Below the pieces are notes generated by a model. It made no database searches, had not been told where the DNA came from, and worked only from the letters and a program-made list of their open reading frames with translations. The translations under genes and the position numbers were made by a program. From Breviolum minutum Mf 1.05b.01 (taxonomy: Eukaryota; Sar; Dinophyceae; Suessiales; Symbiodiniaceae): a stretch of 64,000 nucleotides of DNA. Location of the stretch: contig DF239826.1 of assembly GCA_000507305.1 (NCBI GenBank), positions 1 through 64,000 on the forward strand, read 5' to 3'. Below, in pieces: positions 13,612-23,360 of the stretch; position 1 is the stretch's first letter; each line of letters begins with the position of its first letter.

Positions 13612-13692
<81 letters not shown>
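13612..13692. repeat. (ATC)27 trinucleotide microsatellite
   Basis: An uninterrupted run of 27 ATC triplets spans 81 bases. It lies about 70 bases past the stop codon of the first isochorismatase-like gene (13763). It could be read as poly-Asp on the minus strand or poly-Ser on the plus strand, but nothing suggests it is translated. It is likely 3' flanking DNA. Confidence 0.95.
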
Positions 13693-13694
<2 letters not shown>

Positions 13695-13762
13695 CTGTCT
13701 TACACTGCTTTGCTTTTCTCACCTGCCCCTGTTGCCAGCATCAGGATCAACTACAATTTCTG

Positions 13763-15276
13763 TCAAGATACAGCAGCAGACTGCACATACTCTTCAGGGC
13801 CCACCACAATGTTGCCAAGGAATCTACGAATATCCTTAAGTCCTTCCAAATGACCTGATCCAGGAACTGGTGCTGTTCAGTGCTGTTCCGTCATACTCTG
13901 AGCCGCAAGAAAAACCCAGCCTGCTTTGCCATTGAAGGAGGACACACCAGACTCCACGACGCGGGTCTGAAACATAGCATAGAAGGAGTCCAGAGCCTCA
14001 GTATCAAGAGACCAACAGCCCTTGGTGGAACTTCGATGGAACCTTGCTGGAACCTTGGTTGGAACGCAAAAAAAAACATTTTGAAAGTTTCACATATTCT
14101 CAAATCTTCATTTCTGAGGCTTCCTGTCTTGAAATAAGAATGCGATCTCGATCTCTTTGCTCAAACTGCTGATATATCTTGTACCGTATCCAAGTGCAAA
14201 GGGCCAAAGGAACTGTAGCCATGACGCAATAGTCCTGTCTTGCCATTTGGAAAGCTTGTTTCTAGATACACCCCTGTTCAGCCAATCTCTTTCAGAATTT
14301 TACAATCCTCATCTACATTGACGCAGTTGGCCTCCACAATCCAATAGACTCGACTGCCAAATCTCAAGATCCCTTCTTCATGCAAGTCAAACGTGTTGCA
14401 TCGAAAGCAAGCAGTCCGTATTGATACCAGTGATGACTACCTCTTCAATGCTGTGGTTGCGCAAGTAGGACTCCAAAGAGGACCCTCCAGCGAAGCAGGA
14501 ATACCTCATCAAATTGCATTGGAGGAGGCAGCTGCTTCCGCTCTATTGGGATTGTTGCTAAGGCGCGGACTGATACTTTTTGACGAAATCCTTGGGTCAA
14601 CATGGAAAAACTATGGAAAAAAAACAAAAAAACAAGCAGAAAATGACCTGGAGTTTCTTCCCTCATTCGACTCTTGCCAAGGATCCAATCCCAATCCACG
14701 CAGCTCGGGAATCAGCTCAGCTCCCGGTGTTCCGGCACGGCCAATATGGGGATACATCTCTGCTAAGGAGGAAGGCGGACCACCTCCCGCAGTGACATCC
14801 AGCTCGGAAATCATTGAAAAATGGCGTTCAGAACAACAATCTGCAAGCGAGCCTTTCTCAAACCACAGGTGGGAATCAACCAATGCATCCTTGGAGGAAG
14901 AGTAACAACATGGGAAGCCATCACCAGACCGACACCCATCTACTACGTCACTACGAGCAGCAAATTGGCCGCTCTGTGCCAGATTTTTGATGGTTTGAAT
15001 CATCTCATCTTTCTGGAACTTAATGTTGGCCACCTGAACCAGCTGCTCACATGAAAGTAATGACTCCATTTGCCACCTTTAAGAACAACTGATTGAACTC
15101 ATTCCTTTGAGTTTTGGAACACATCCGGCATACCTGAGCCATGGTCAATCTGATTGTTCTGAAGAAGCCACGACCCCGAGCCACTGAACCTGTTCCACTG
15201 TCATGTCAACCACCACCAGAGCACGGCGCAATGCGTGCACAAGGGGCATCGCCCAAAAGACCCACAGGATGCGCAT
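13763..15276 (-). CDS. Isochorismatase-family cysteine hydrolase, copy 1 (intact)
   Basis: Nine exons give a 190-residue protein: 15190-15276, 14950-15033, 14853-14889, 14686-14759, 14577-14590, 14417-14504, 14214-14234, 13921-13996 and 13763-13854. All phases agree. Family hallmarks in order are RRALVVVD (catalytic Asp), DSHLWFEK, GRAGTPGAELIPEL, DFVKK on a 14-base exon (catalytic Lys completed across the junction), LESYLRNHSIEEVVITGINT, DYCVMAT on a 21-base exon (catalytic Cys), and LDSFYAMFQTRVVESGVSS. The family includes nicotinamidases and isochorismatases, and hydrolyses amide or vinyl-ether bonds via a Cys thioester. The substrate here is unknown. Two donors are GC (after exons 3 and 8) and three are GA (after exons 2, 4 and 6). 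The last intron (13855-13920) is absent from copies 2 and 3. The start Met is the first in the exon; the 5' end is unconfirmed. Confidence 0.82.
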
Positions 15277-15561
15277 CTCTGAAAATTATGATTCAAGAAA
15301 TCTACTCAACCAAAAGCTGCGGAACTTGAAAATGAGGACTTGATGAAAGCCATGGTCCAAATGGACGGAGTAATCTGGAAATACCTGAAATGACATTGTA
15401 GGTCGTTCAATCCTTGAAGTTGACACGCTTGGACTGAGGTCACAAAACATGACTGTCTACAGAAAATATCACTAGCAATTATACACAGCGACAAACTCAA
15501 CACTCCCGGTGGAAACAGCAAGATTTGCAAAGATTCTCAATTATACATCCGTCGATGAGGT

Positions 15562-16391
15562 TTATTTGGATAGGTCAAATTTGACTGTTGCCTAGTGCCA
15601 TGTAACAAAGTATGCAAATCAATTGCCTCATGCTCTCCCTGTGAAGGGATGGCATCTCCCAGCTGCCAAGTTATTTTGTTCTCACGCACACACAGCGCAT
15701 AGTGTAAGTCTGCATTTCCCTCCCGATGGTCACCTGATTAGGGTCAACAACAAGCGGCTTTTGCATTCTGCAGAGGCTTATCAACACGTAGATCATGCAT
15801 CGGGCCCGACATGATTTTCCCAGTCTTGCACCATGCGTGTTTCAGCCTTCCCCCCTTAAACGCTTGGAGTAATGCCTGTCAAGCCACAAGACTAGGCTCT
15901 TTCTTCCTCTGATATTGTGCAAGTCTGAACTTCCTGCCCGACTGGTCACCTGGGCTAAAAGCAAGCGGCCTACCCACTATGCATTCTTCTGTCATGAGGG
16001 ATCTCAGCATCCAGACATAGACGGACATAGACATGGGCCTGACATTATCTTCCCAGCCTCAAATGCACTATGCGTGTGTTGCCACCTTTCCCTTTTTAAC
16101 AGCTTCAAACAATGCCCGTCAAGCTACTGGACTACGCTCCTCCTTTGCATGAGATTGTGCAAGGATGGTTGGCACCTGACTAGGGCCAACAACAAGCTTA
16201 TGCCAAGGGAACCCGAATCCTGCTGTTTCGGGGGTGGAAACGCTGGTTGATGGGGAATGATGTAGATCCCATGAAAAGATGCAACCGGTTCTCTCAGAGG
16301 TTCTTGATTATGCGCTGTTTCTTGTGATTCGTCGTGGCAAGGAGGCTCGTCTTTTACGGTGGTCCAAGTGAACACAGCACATGAATTGCTG
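15562..16391. other. Downstream part of unit A; no assigned gene
   Basis: This 830-base stretch follows the stop codon of copy 2 and is repeated at 18010-18839 with few differences. Frames are open on both strands, for example minus 16124-16375 and plus 15915-16250, and both are preserved in unit B. That is expected from recent duplication alone, so conservation here does not show coding. Confidence 0.5.
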
Positions 16392-17837
16392 TTAAGCTAC
16401 ATTACGCTTCAGGTACACATCAGGGCCCACCACGCCGTCACAGTTCCCCCCAACGCAGAGGTATCTCTTAATTGCAGCCAGTCCATCAATTTGACCTATT
16501 TGGCCGTTGAAAGTGGACACACCACTGTTCACCACACGGGTCTTAAACCGAGCGTAGAAGGAGTCGAGCGCCTTGGAACCAGAGTTCAAGGTGGAAGCGT
16601 TGGATTCAGGGTTTGCTGTATGTCTCCCTTAGACATCACTACACAAGGTTCATTGCCATCATCTAAAATACCTGGGAGGGTTGCAAGTTGTAAGCACATT
16701 TCAATATTCTTGGAAGGTTCAGTTATCGGCTTCATGTCCGGGAGTCACTTTGGGAGTATCTTCAAGAACAGTCATCAGTATGTGTTGGACAACATGCAAA
16801 CTGATTAAAAGCCAAAGGCACAGTGGCCAAGACGCACATATCCTCTCAGGCAAGGAAGCTTATAGAAATGCATTTCTGTTCCAACTTATCTCTCCCAAAT
16901 CTCAAGATCCTTTCATGTAAATCAAACGTGTTGCATCGAAAGCAAGCGGTCCGTGTTGATACCAGTGATGACTACCTCTTCAATGCTGCGGTTACGCAAA
17001 TACGCCTCCAAAGGGGACCCTCCAGCGAAGCTGGAATACCTCACAGACTTCAATTGGAGGCAGCTGCTTCCGCTCTATTGGGATTGTTGCTAAGGCGCGG
17101 ACTGATACTTTGGGACGAAATCCTTGGGTCAGAACATCCCAAACCAGTATTGAGAGTATTGTTGATCATCTCTTCCCACGCTCGGGACTGAAATTCTGGC
17201 TAGCAGTTGCAGTTCACAATTTGTTTGCCAAGGATCCAATCCCAATCCCCGCAGCTCAGGAATGAGGTCAGCTCCCGGTGTTCCGGCACGGCCCAGTGTC
17301 GGTTTCAGCTCTGCGAAGGAGGAAGGCGGGCTATCTGTCAAGCTAACAGAATGGTGACTCGAAAATTATTGCAAAATGACAGCAATCTGCAAGCGAGCCT
17401 TTGTCAAACCAGAAGTGGGAATCAACCAATGCATCCTTGGAGGAAGAGTATCAACAAGGACAGCCCACCACCTCAATCTACTAGCACTAGTATTCAGGAC
17501 GAGCAGCAAATTGACCGCTCTGCGCAAGGTCTTTGATGGTTTGAATCATCTCATCCCTCTGGAAATGAATGCTCACCATCTGACCGGATGATCATGGACA
17601 GGAGGCAAGCTTCAAAAAACAAAAAACTCTGTCTACCTTTAAGAGCTACCTGAGGTTCTGGAAACAAACCCGGCCCAAGGTTCCACAATGAAGTGTTTTT
17701 TTAGATAGCTCTGGAGAAGCAACGACCCCGAACTGCACCTCTTCCACTGTTACGTCAACCACCACCAGAGCACGTCGCAGTGCTTGTACAAGGGGAAAAG
17801 CAGGCATCGCCCAGAAAATGCAGAGGGTCCGCATCAT
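16392..17837 (-). CDS. Isochorismatase-family cysteine hydrolase, copy 2 (intact)
   Basis: Eight exons give a 198-residue protein: 17739-17837, 17496-17579, 17399-17435, 17237-17310, 17109-17122, 16952-17039, 16822-16842 and 16392-16571. Each internal exon has the same length as in copy 1 (84, 37, 74, 14, 88 and 21 bases). The catalytic Asp is in RRALVVVD. The Lys is formed across the junction of the 14-base exon (DFVPK|YSSFAGG). The Cys is in the 21-base exon (DMCVLAT). Other family blocks are GRAGTPGADLIPEL and RSIEEVVITGINT. The C-terminal exon runs ALDSFYARFKTRVVNSG to NVA-stop with no further intron. Donors are GT after exons 1, 5 and 7, GA after exons 2, 4 and 6, and GC after exon 3. 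Substitutions and 3-base indels against copy 1 keep the frame, which supports coding function. Two Met codons start the first exon, and coding could extend 5'. Confidence 0.85.
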
Positions 17838-18009
17838 CCCAGGAAAAGATTCTATGGAACGGTACGCTACCGCCCAGCAAGGATCTACGCTGGCCAAAGA
17901 GCTGCGGAAATGGAGATACGTTATTTTTGGCGGGACAACCTGACGCAACGCCACCAGTTTTGGAGTAAGGACTTCACTGTTCTCACGCTTGACTCATGTC
18001 TGACATGGT

Positions 18010-18839
18010 TTATTTGGATAGGTCAAATTTGACTGTTGCCTAGTGCCATGTAACAAAGTATGCAAATCAATTGCCTCGTGCTCTCCCTGTGAAGGGATAG
18101 CATCTCCCAGCTGCCAAGTGATTTTGTTCTCACGCACACACAGTGCATAGTGTAAGTCTGCATTTCCCGCCCGATGGTCACCTGATTAGGGTCAACAACA
18201 AGCGGCTTTTGCATTCTGCAGAATCTTATCAACATGTAGATCATGCATCGGGCCCGACATGATTTTCCCAGTCTTGCACCATGCGTGTTTCAGCCTTCCC
18301 CCCTTAAACGCTTGGAGTAATGCCTGTCAAGCCACAAGACTAGGCTCTTTCTTCCTCTGATATTGTGCAAGTCTGAACTTCCTGCCCGACTGGTCACCTG
18401 GGCTAAAAGCAAGCGGCCTACCCACTATGCATTCTTCTGTCATGAGGGATCTCAGCATCTAGACATAGACGGACATAGACATGGGCCTGACATTATCTTC
18501 CCAGCCTCAAATGCACTATGCGTGTGTTGCCACCTTTCCCTTTTTAACAGCTTCAAACAATGCCCGTCAAGCTACTGGACTACGCTCCTCCTTTGCATGA
18601 GATTGTGCAAGGATGGTTGGCACCTGACTAGGGCCAACAACAAGCTTATGCCAAGGGAACCCGAATCCTGCTGTTTCAGGGGTGGAAACGCTGGTTGATG
18701 GGGAATGATGTAGATCCCATGAAAAGATGCAACCGGTTCTCTCAGAGGTTCTTGATTATGCGCTGTTTTTTGTGATTCGTCGTGGCAAGGAGGCTCGTCT
18801 TTTACGGTGGTCCAAGTGAACACAGCACATGAATTGCTG
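18010..18839. other. Downstream part of unit B; no assigned gene
   Basis: This is the near-identical counterpart of 15562-16391. It differs at a few scattered positions and shows no gene of its own that I can support. Confidence 0.5.
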
Positions 18840-19864
18840 TTAAGCTACATTACGCTTCAGGTACACATCAGGGCCCACCACGCCGTCACAGCTCCCCCCA
18901 ACGCAGAGGTATCTCTTAATTGCAGCCAGTCCATCAATTTGACCTATTTGGCCGTTGAAAGTGGACACACCACTGTTCACCACACGGGTCTTAAACCGAG
19001 CGTAGAAGGAGTTGAGCGCCTTGGAACCAGAGTTCAAGGTGGAAGCGGTGGATTCAGGGTTTGCTGTATGTCTCCCTTAGACATCACTACACAAGGTTCA
19101 TTGCCATCATCTAAAATACCTGGGAGGGTTGCAAGTTGTAAGCACATTTCAATATTCTTGGAAGGTTCAGTTATTGGCTTCATGTCTGGGAGTCACTTTG
19201 GGAGTATCTTCAAGAACAGTCATCAGTGTGTGTTGGACAACATGCAAACTGATTAAAAGCCAAAGGCACGGTGGCCAAGACGCACATATCCTCTCAGGCA
19301 AGGAAGCTTTTAGAAATACATTTNGGGTGCAGCTCTGCGAAGGAGGAAGGCGGGCTATCTGTCAAGCTAACAGAATGGTGACTCGAAAATTATTGCAAAA
19401 TGACAGCAATCTGCAAGCGAGCCTTTGTCAAACCAGAAGTGGGAATCAACCAATGCATCCTTGGAGGAAGAGTATCAACAAGGACAGCCCACCACCTCAA
19501 TCTACTAGCACTAGTATTCAGGACGAGCAGCAAATTGACCGCTCTGCGCAAGGTCTTTGATGGTTTGAATCATCTCATCCCTCTGGAAATGAATGCCCAC
19601 CATCTGACCGGATGATCATGGACAGGAGGCAAGCTTCAAAAAACAAAAAACTCTGTCTACCTTTAAGAGCTACCTGAGGTTCTGGAAACAAACCCTGCCC
19701 AAGTTTCCACAATGAAGTGTTTTTTCAGATAGCTCTCCAGAAGCAACGACCCCGAGCCACTGCACCTCTTCCACTGTTACGTCAACCACCACCAGAGCAC
19801 GTCGTAGTGCTTGTACAAGGGGAAAAGCAGGCATCGCCCAGAAAATGCAGAGGGTCCGCATCAT
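18840..19864 (-). pseudogene. Isochorismatase-family cysteine hydrolase, copy 3, lacks Lys exons
   Basis: Exons equivalent to copy 2 are present at 19766-19864, 19520-19603, 19423-19459, 19270-19290 (Cys microexon, DMCVLAT with a silent third-base change) and 18840-19019. Three exons are missing: the GRAGTPG exon, the 14-base Lys exon and the YSSFAGG...GINT exon. As assembled, the product would lack the catalytic Lys and a core beta strand, and should be inactive. The break lies beside the N at 19324, so a collapsed assembly is as likely as a true deletion. A further difference is Asp to Asn in the last exon (ALNSF instead of ALDSF). Confidence 0.75.
19324..19324. other. Ambiguous base N at a repeat junction
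   Basis: This is the only undetermined base in the window. It sits exactly where the duplicated unit jumps over about 430 bases, so it may mark a scaffold or consensus join rather than a natural sequence. Confidence 0.95.
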
Positions 19865-20169
19865 CCCAGGAAAAGATTCTATGGAACGGTACGCTACCGC
19901 CCAGCAAGGATCTACGCTGGCCAAAGAGCTGCGGAAATAGAGATACTTTTTTTTTGCGGGACAACCTGACGCAACGCCACCAGTTTTGAAGTAAGGACTT
20001 CACTGTTCTCACGTTTGACTCATGTCTGACATGCCTTCGCCATACGCGCCAAGTTTTGGAGGCAACCTCGACAGGTCTTGGAGCCGTGTCTTATTGAATC
20101 TTTGCCTGGTACAATGCTCATACATTATGTCCACGTCAACTATCTATATATCTGCAGAATCATGGACAC

Positions 20170-20427
20170 TCATATACAACGTTGGATTTTGATGTATGAT
20201 GTTATTCTGTATACCCGAATCTCCCTGCCCTTGTGAAGCCAAGCAGCAACAAACTGTTGATGCTGTTCAGCATGCCATCCTGATTTGAATGGCCAATGAT
20301 TTCCAATGCTTCTCCACATCCTGAAAAAACCAGCTACAGAATCCATGTCAGACTCTGAGTAGAGCACAACAGATTGGATGTCTGCCCGGGTGGATGCATC
20401 GAGAAACTCAGATTGTTGCCATGCCAT
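20170..20427 (-). CDS. Exon candidate(s), unrecognised protein
   Basis: A minus-strand frame begins at a Met and reads MAWQQSEFLDASTRADIQ, continuing into a Trp- and His-containing stretch (GNHWPFKSGWHAEQHQQF). Composition is protein-like, but an intron may interrupt it and no domain is recognised. It lies just upstream, in gene orientation, of the isochorismatase-like copy 3, and could be an upstream gene's last exons or a 5' extension. Confidence 0.3.
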   Translation of the reverse strand: MAWQQSEFLDASTRADIQSVVLYSESDMDSVAGFFRMWRSIGNHWPFKSGWHAEQHQQFVAAWLHKGREIRVYRITSYIKIQRCI

Positions 20428-21274
20428 AAGAATTCTACCTCAGCAAAATTTTCCCACCAAACTCAGATTTCAGCATAGCCGAACCAATTCAGGTGGGACC
20501 TTTGCATCCTTTGCATGGCTTCTCTGAGCTGCAGGCACTGCAAACATGGAATGCAGCATTCAAGACTCAAACGCCATCTATGAATGCCATTAGTTTTGCT
20601 TTTGGAGGCTTTCTTGCTAAACTTCCCCATGATATCTTATTGTGAGGGCGATTGAATGGATCAGGAATGGCGTGTAACACATCAGTCCGGTAAAGCAGGT
20701 TGTTCTTGATTTAAACGCTGGAACACTAGAAAGCAGCTTGTTACAGCAGTTTCTTAAGTGTTTGCAGATTGAATCAGCTTGGAAGAACAAGCTGGAGCCC
20801 ACAGGCAGGAAATAGATCCCCAAACACCAAGCTTGAAGGCTAGCTAGTGATGCCAGTCAAATGCAGAGGGTTGTTTTGTGGTTCCCTTTCTGTCTTTCCG
20901 TTCTGTCTTGGGTTTTTTCCTTGAAAAGCCCTCCCACCAACCAAGCAATCCTTCAGCATCTTTCCTCTGCAATGCACGCGTCAAAGGCTGCTCTTCAGCA
21001 ACCAACCACTTGCAGCGACTTTCTCTGCAACAGAGCGTATCAATGAGAGATCAAAGACATCGCGGTCATTCACCTGCACAGCAGCATCGTCAATTCCAAC
21101 CACTGTGACTTGATGAATACCCGAAAGGAACGACTTGAGTTCTTGATTTGTCTATTAGTTTAGCTAGTACATGACCTTGTTCAGAAGTTCAAACTCCACA
21201 GTTCGTTCCCCTTACTCAGCTTTGCGACAGCGCCAGCCCACTTCCTGCGAAAGTCACTCAAAAATCCGTCACTC
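20428..21274. other. No gene seen
   Basis: Short frames are open on both strands without motifs. No repeats or RNA genes were noticed. Confidence 0.3.
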
Positions 21275-21628
21275 TTACCCTCCAAACATTTCCCACGTTT
21301 TTTTTGTGCGGGTTTTTGCGGGCTCCCTGGCCTGACTTCGAATGCGGCTTTCCATGTCTATCCAAACGACAGCATCTTTGTAGCTCGCCTCGCAGTCACG
21401 GTGCATGGCCTCCAACTGCGGCAACACCGTGGAGGGACCAAGACCACCAGCAAAACCAAAGCGCCGAAGACCTCCAAACAACGAACGTCTGGGGCTCCTC
21501 CCGAGGACTCTTCCAGCCATATAGTATGTAGTGGGGTCAGGCCTTCCCAAATGATCTGAATGGAAGCTATCAACATCAACAGAAACTCTGATCAATTTTG
21601 GGGAAACAACAAGCTGAACCAATAGCAA
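21275..21628 (-). CDS. Possible TIM-barrel enzyme exon (phosphoribosylanthranilate-isomerase-like)
   Basis: A long open minus-strand frame contains VDVDSFHSDHLGRPDPTTYY and then LRRFGFAGGLGPSTVLPQLE, ending in VVWIDMESRIRSQ and a Lys/Arg-rich tail. The FAGGLGP block resembles the phosphate-binding loop of TIM-barrel isomerases such as PRAI, with a VDxxS-type strand before it and an acidic strand after it. The match is by eye and incomplete, and exon limits are not resolved. Alternatives are any other beta/alpha-barrel enzyme, or coincidence. Confidence 0.35.
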   Translation of the reverse strand: MLLVQLVVSPKLIRVSVDVDSFHSDHLGRPDPTTYYMAGRVLGRSPRRSLFGGLRRFGFAGGLGPSTVLPQLEAMHRDCEASYKDAVVWIDMESRIRSQAREPAKTRTKKTWEMFGG

Positions 21629-22899
21629 ACCACGATGGTAGTATGGGAAATTTTGGTATGAACTCTCATAAACCCTTGAAATTTTTCATACTACTGATAT
21701 ACATCATGTCCCTTATCCCCCACCTGGGGGTGGCTGCCAGGTGCTGGGCGCTACCCCAAGACCACAAGAGGCGTCTAGAAGGACAGCCATGTTCGCCCTG
21801 AAAAATCGGCAAAAAAAACACTGCTCCGAATTGGAAAAAAAGATGAAAACAAGTTTGCAGCTGGCGAAAACACATGGAAAAACAAAATTTATGGTTTTTA
21901 CCAGCTGTTTAAACACTACAATCACTCAGCCAGGTACGGAGGAGGCATATCACCCTGGAAAAGAAGCTTGAAAAGCTCTTGTGTCTCCTGGGCAGATTGG
22001 TTGGTAGTTTCTGTGATCATCCCTCAATCATCCCCTATCTCTGCAAATCCAACCACCATATTTTATAGGTTGGTTTCCGAACCACCATTATTTTGGGTTC
22101 GGGGTTTATCATCATCCAAAAAGGAACGGACCATCTTTAAAAATGGTGGTTTTTTCCTTCCAGGGCTATCAGTGCAACTGTCGAATCAGCTTCCTCATTC
22201 ACCTGCAGAATCAGCTCCAACTCTGGCAATGCTTCGCAAAGCTTCCGTAGATTGGCAGCTGCAGCTGGAGCTGCCCAACCCGAAGCCTCATTGGCCTACC
22301 GGAAAAATATCATAGAAGTTGATACAAGTTGATGCTTGATGCAATGAAGGATACATATATTAAAGATATAATGCAAGATGTGTGTAATGACATTGCACTG
22401 AAGACACCATTTGCATTTACAGGTTTCGGCCTTGGTGGGATTGAGCTGCATGCGTCTGAAGCCTAAAAGCTTGTGCAGCTCTTGAATATGCTGAACATCG
22501 CCGCTAAGTGCCCTGGCCATTGATGAGCTTCCAACAACATTCAAAAATTCCACAATGACCTTACATACATGCCTTATCTGCATAGACCTGTGCAACACCA
22601 CCACCCTGTTAACCAGCTTAAAAGTTCCCTTGGAACATCCTGAAACTTCGATCCGCGAATCTTGGATGTTGTGTTGCTGTCATGAATGCCTCAAGCAATC
22701 CTTGCCACAAAGATGGGCAGCGAGTCGCAAGGACCCGGACAACTCAGGATCTTCACCTCGAATCCAGTGGGATTCGAAGGAAGCAGCGAGTCCCAAACAC
22801 CAAATCATGTGGTCATGTGAGTCATGTGGCACAAGGAAGCAGCTAGCAGGCAAGCGAACTGCAGCTGTTTTCAGGTCAAGGAAGCTCCCCAATGCCTCT
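21629..22899. other. Unassigned, possible small exons
   Basis: Minus-strand fragments such as 22430-22580 (VCKVIVEFLNVVGSSSMARA) may be exons. Splice chain and function were not resolved. Confidence 0.25.
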
Positions 22900-23036
22900 G
22901 GCTAGATGACCCAGGCGTATGAGCAGCTCTTTGCTAGCATAGCGGGGGGAACCCTGCTTGTCAGGTCGCAGCAGCACACCCCATTCAATCCTTGGCAGAT
23001 ACGAGTCCAATGACGAAACATCTTTGAACAAAGGTT
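22900..23036 (-). CDS. Exon of an unrecognised protein
   Basis: An open minus-strand segment preceded by an in-frame stop reads DVSSLDSYLPRIEWGVLL, RPDKQGSPRYASK and ELLIRLGHLARGIGELP. It is strongly protein-like: amphipathic helices, no low complexity. I do not recognise the family. The acceptor would be AAAG|A near 23030, which departs from the usual AG|G of this window, so the boundaries are uncertain. Confidence 0.4.
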
Positions 23037-23220
23037 AGTTCTGGTGCGAGGTAGTTGAAACAGACTTCTTCATTTTACTTCATTCAAGCTTCCACCCAGG
23101 GAACTCTTTGTTCAGCTTCATGAGTTCTTGCCTTAATCGAGGCTGGGACAGTCACGTTTGGAAGGAGTCACCCCAAGCTCTGATAGTCCTAGTTTGACCT
23201 TTAGAAACCAGAAGGGTGGT

Positions 23221-23360
23221 GATGGTGGTGCTACGGTGCGGTACGTACATAGTACTCGTCCCTACTATATACATACGTAGTATGACATACTGTACATAGT
23301 ATGATATACATCATACATAGTATGAAGTAGCAGTATGCCATGAATAGTACTAAGTACAGC
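23221..23360. repeat. Quasi-palindromic TACATAGTATG-rich stretch
   Basis: Short words such as ACATAGTATGA and GTAC recur in both orientations over about 130 bases, giving overlapping imperfect inverted repeats (for example around 23262-23300). It is probably simple-sequence DNA or a degraded element. No function is assigned. Confidence 0.7.

Larger units (their letters stand above)
15562..18009. repeat. Tandem duplication unit A (2448 bp)
   Basis: This unit is repeated immediately to its right, at 18010, with very few substitutions. The left boundary is where TTTATTTGGATAGGTC begins (15562). The right boundary is the joint at about 18009, where the same sequence starts again. It contains isochorismatase-like copy 2 plus about 830 bases of downstream DNA. 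Near-identity to unit B points to a recent duplication. Confidence 0.9.
18010..20033. repeat. Tandem duplication unit B, internally shortened
   Basis: This is the second copy of the 2448-bp unit. It matches unit A from 15562 to about 16875 at an offset of 2448, and then from 17306 to about 18009 at an offset of about 2024-2027. The part equivalent to roughly 16876-17305 is missing, and the single N of the window sits at the junction (19324). Similarity ends near 20033, after CATGTCTGACATG. Confidence 0.9.

Noticed and set aside
13592-13858. Plus-strand frame with a long poly-Ser run, or minus-strand frame with poly-Asp
   Set aside because: The frame is only the ATC microsatellite and overlaps the last exon of isochorismatase copy 1 on the other strand; no sign of coding.
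16600-16680. Extra open exon (ILDDGNEPCVVMSKGDIQ) between the Cys microexon and the last exon of copy 2
   Set aside because: It does not fit the hydrolase fold, is absent from copy 1, and the 21-base Cys exon already supplies the nucleophile in phase.
16930-16960. Reading the exon through as GINTDRLLSMQH, implying loss of the catalytic Cys
   Set aside because: Splicing at a GA donor to the 21-base exon restores TDMCV or TDYCV in both copies, which is far more consistent with the family.
16359-19560. Long plus-strand frames across units A and B, including one spanning the N
   Set aside because: They are shadows of the minus-strand isochorismatase exons and introns; the frame at 19129-19560 crosses the N junction.
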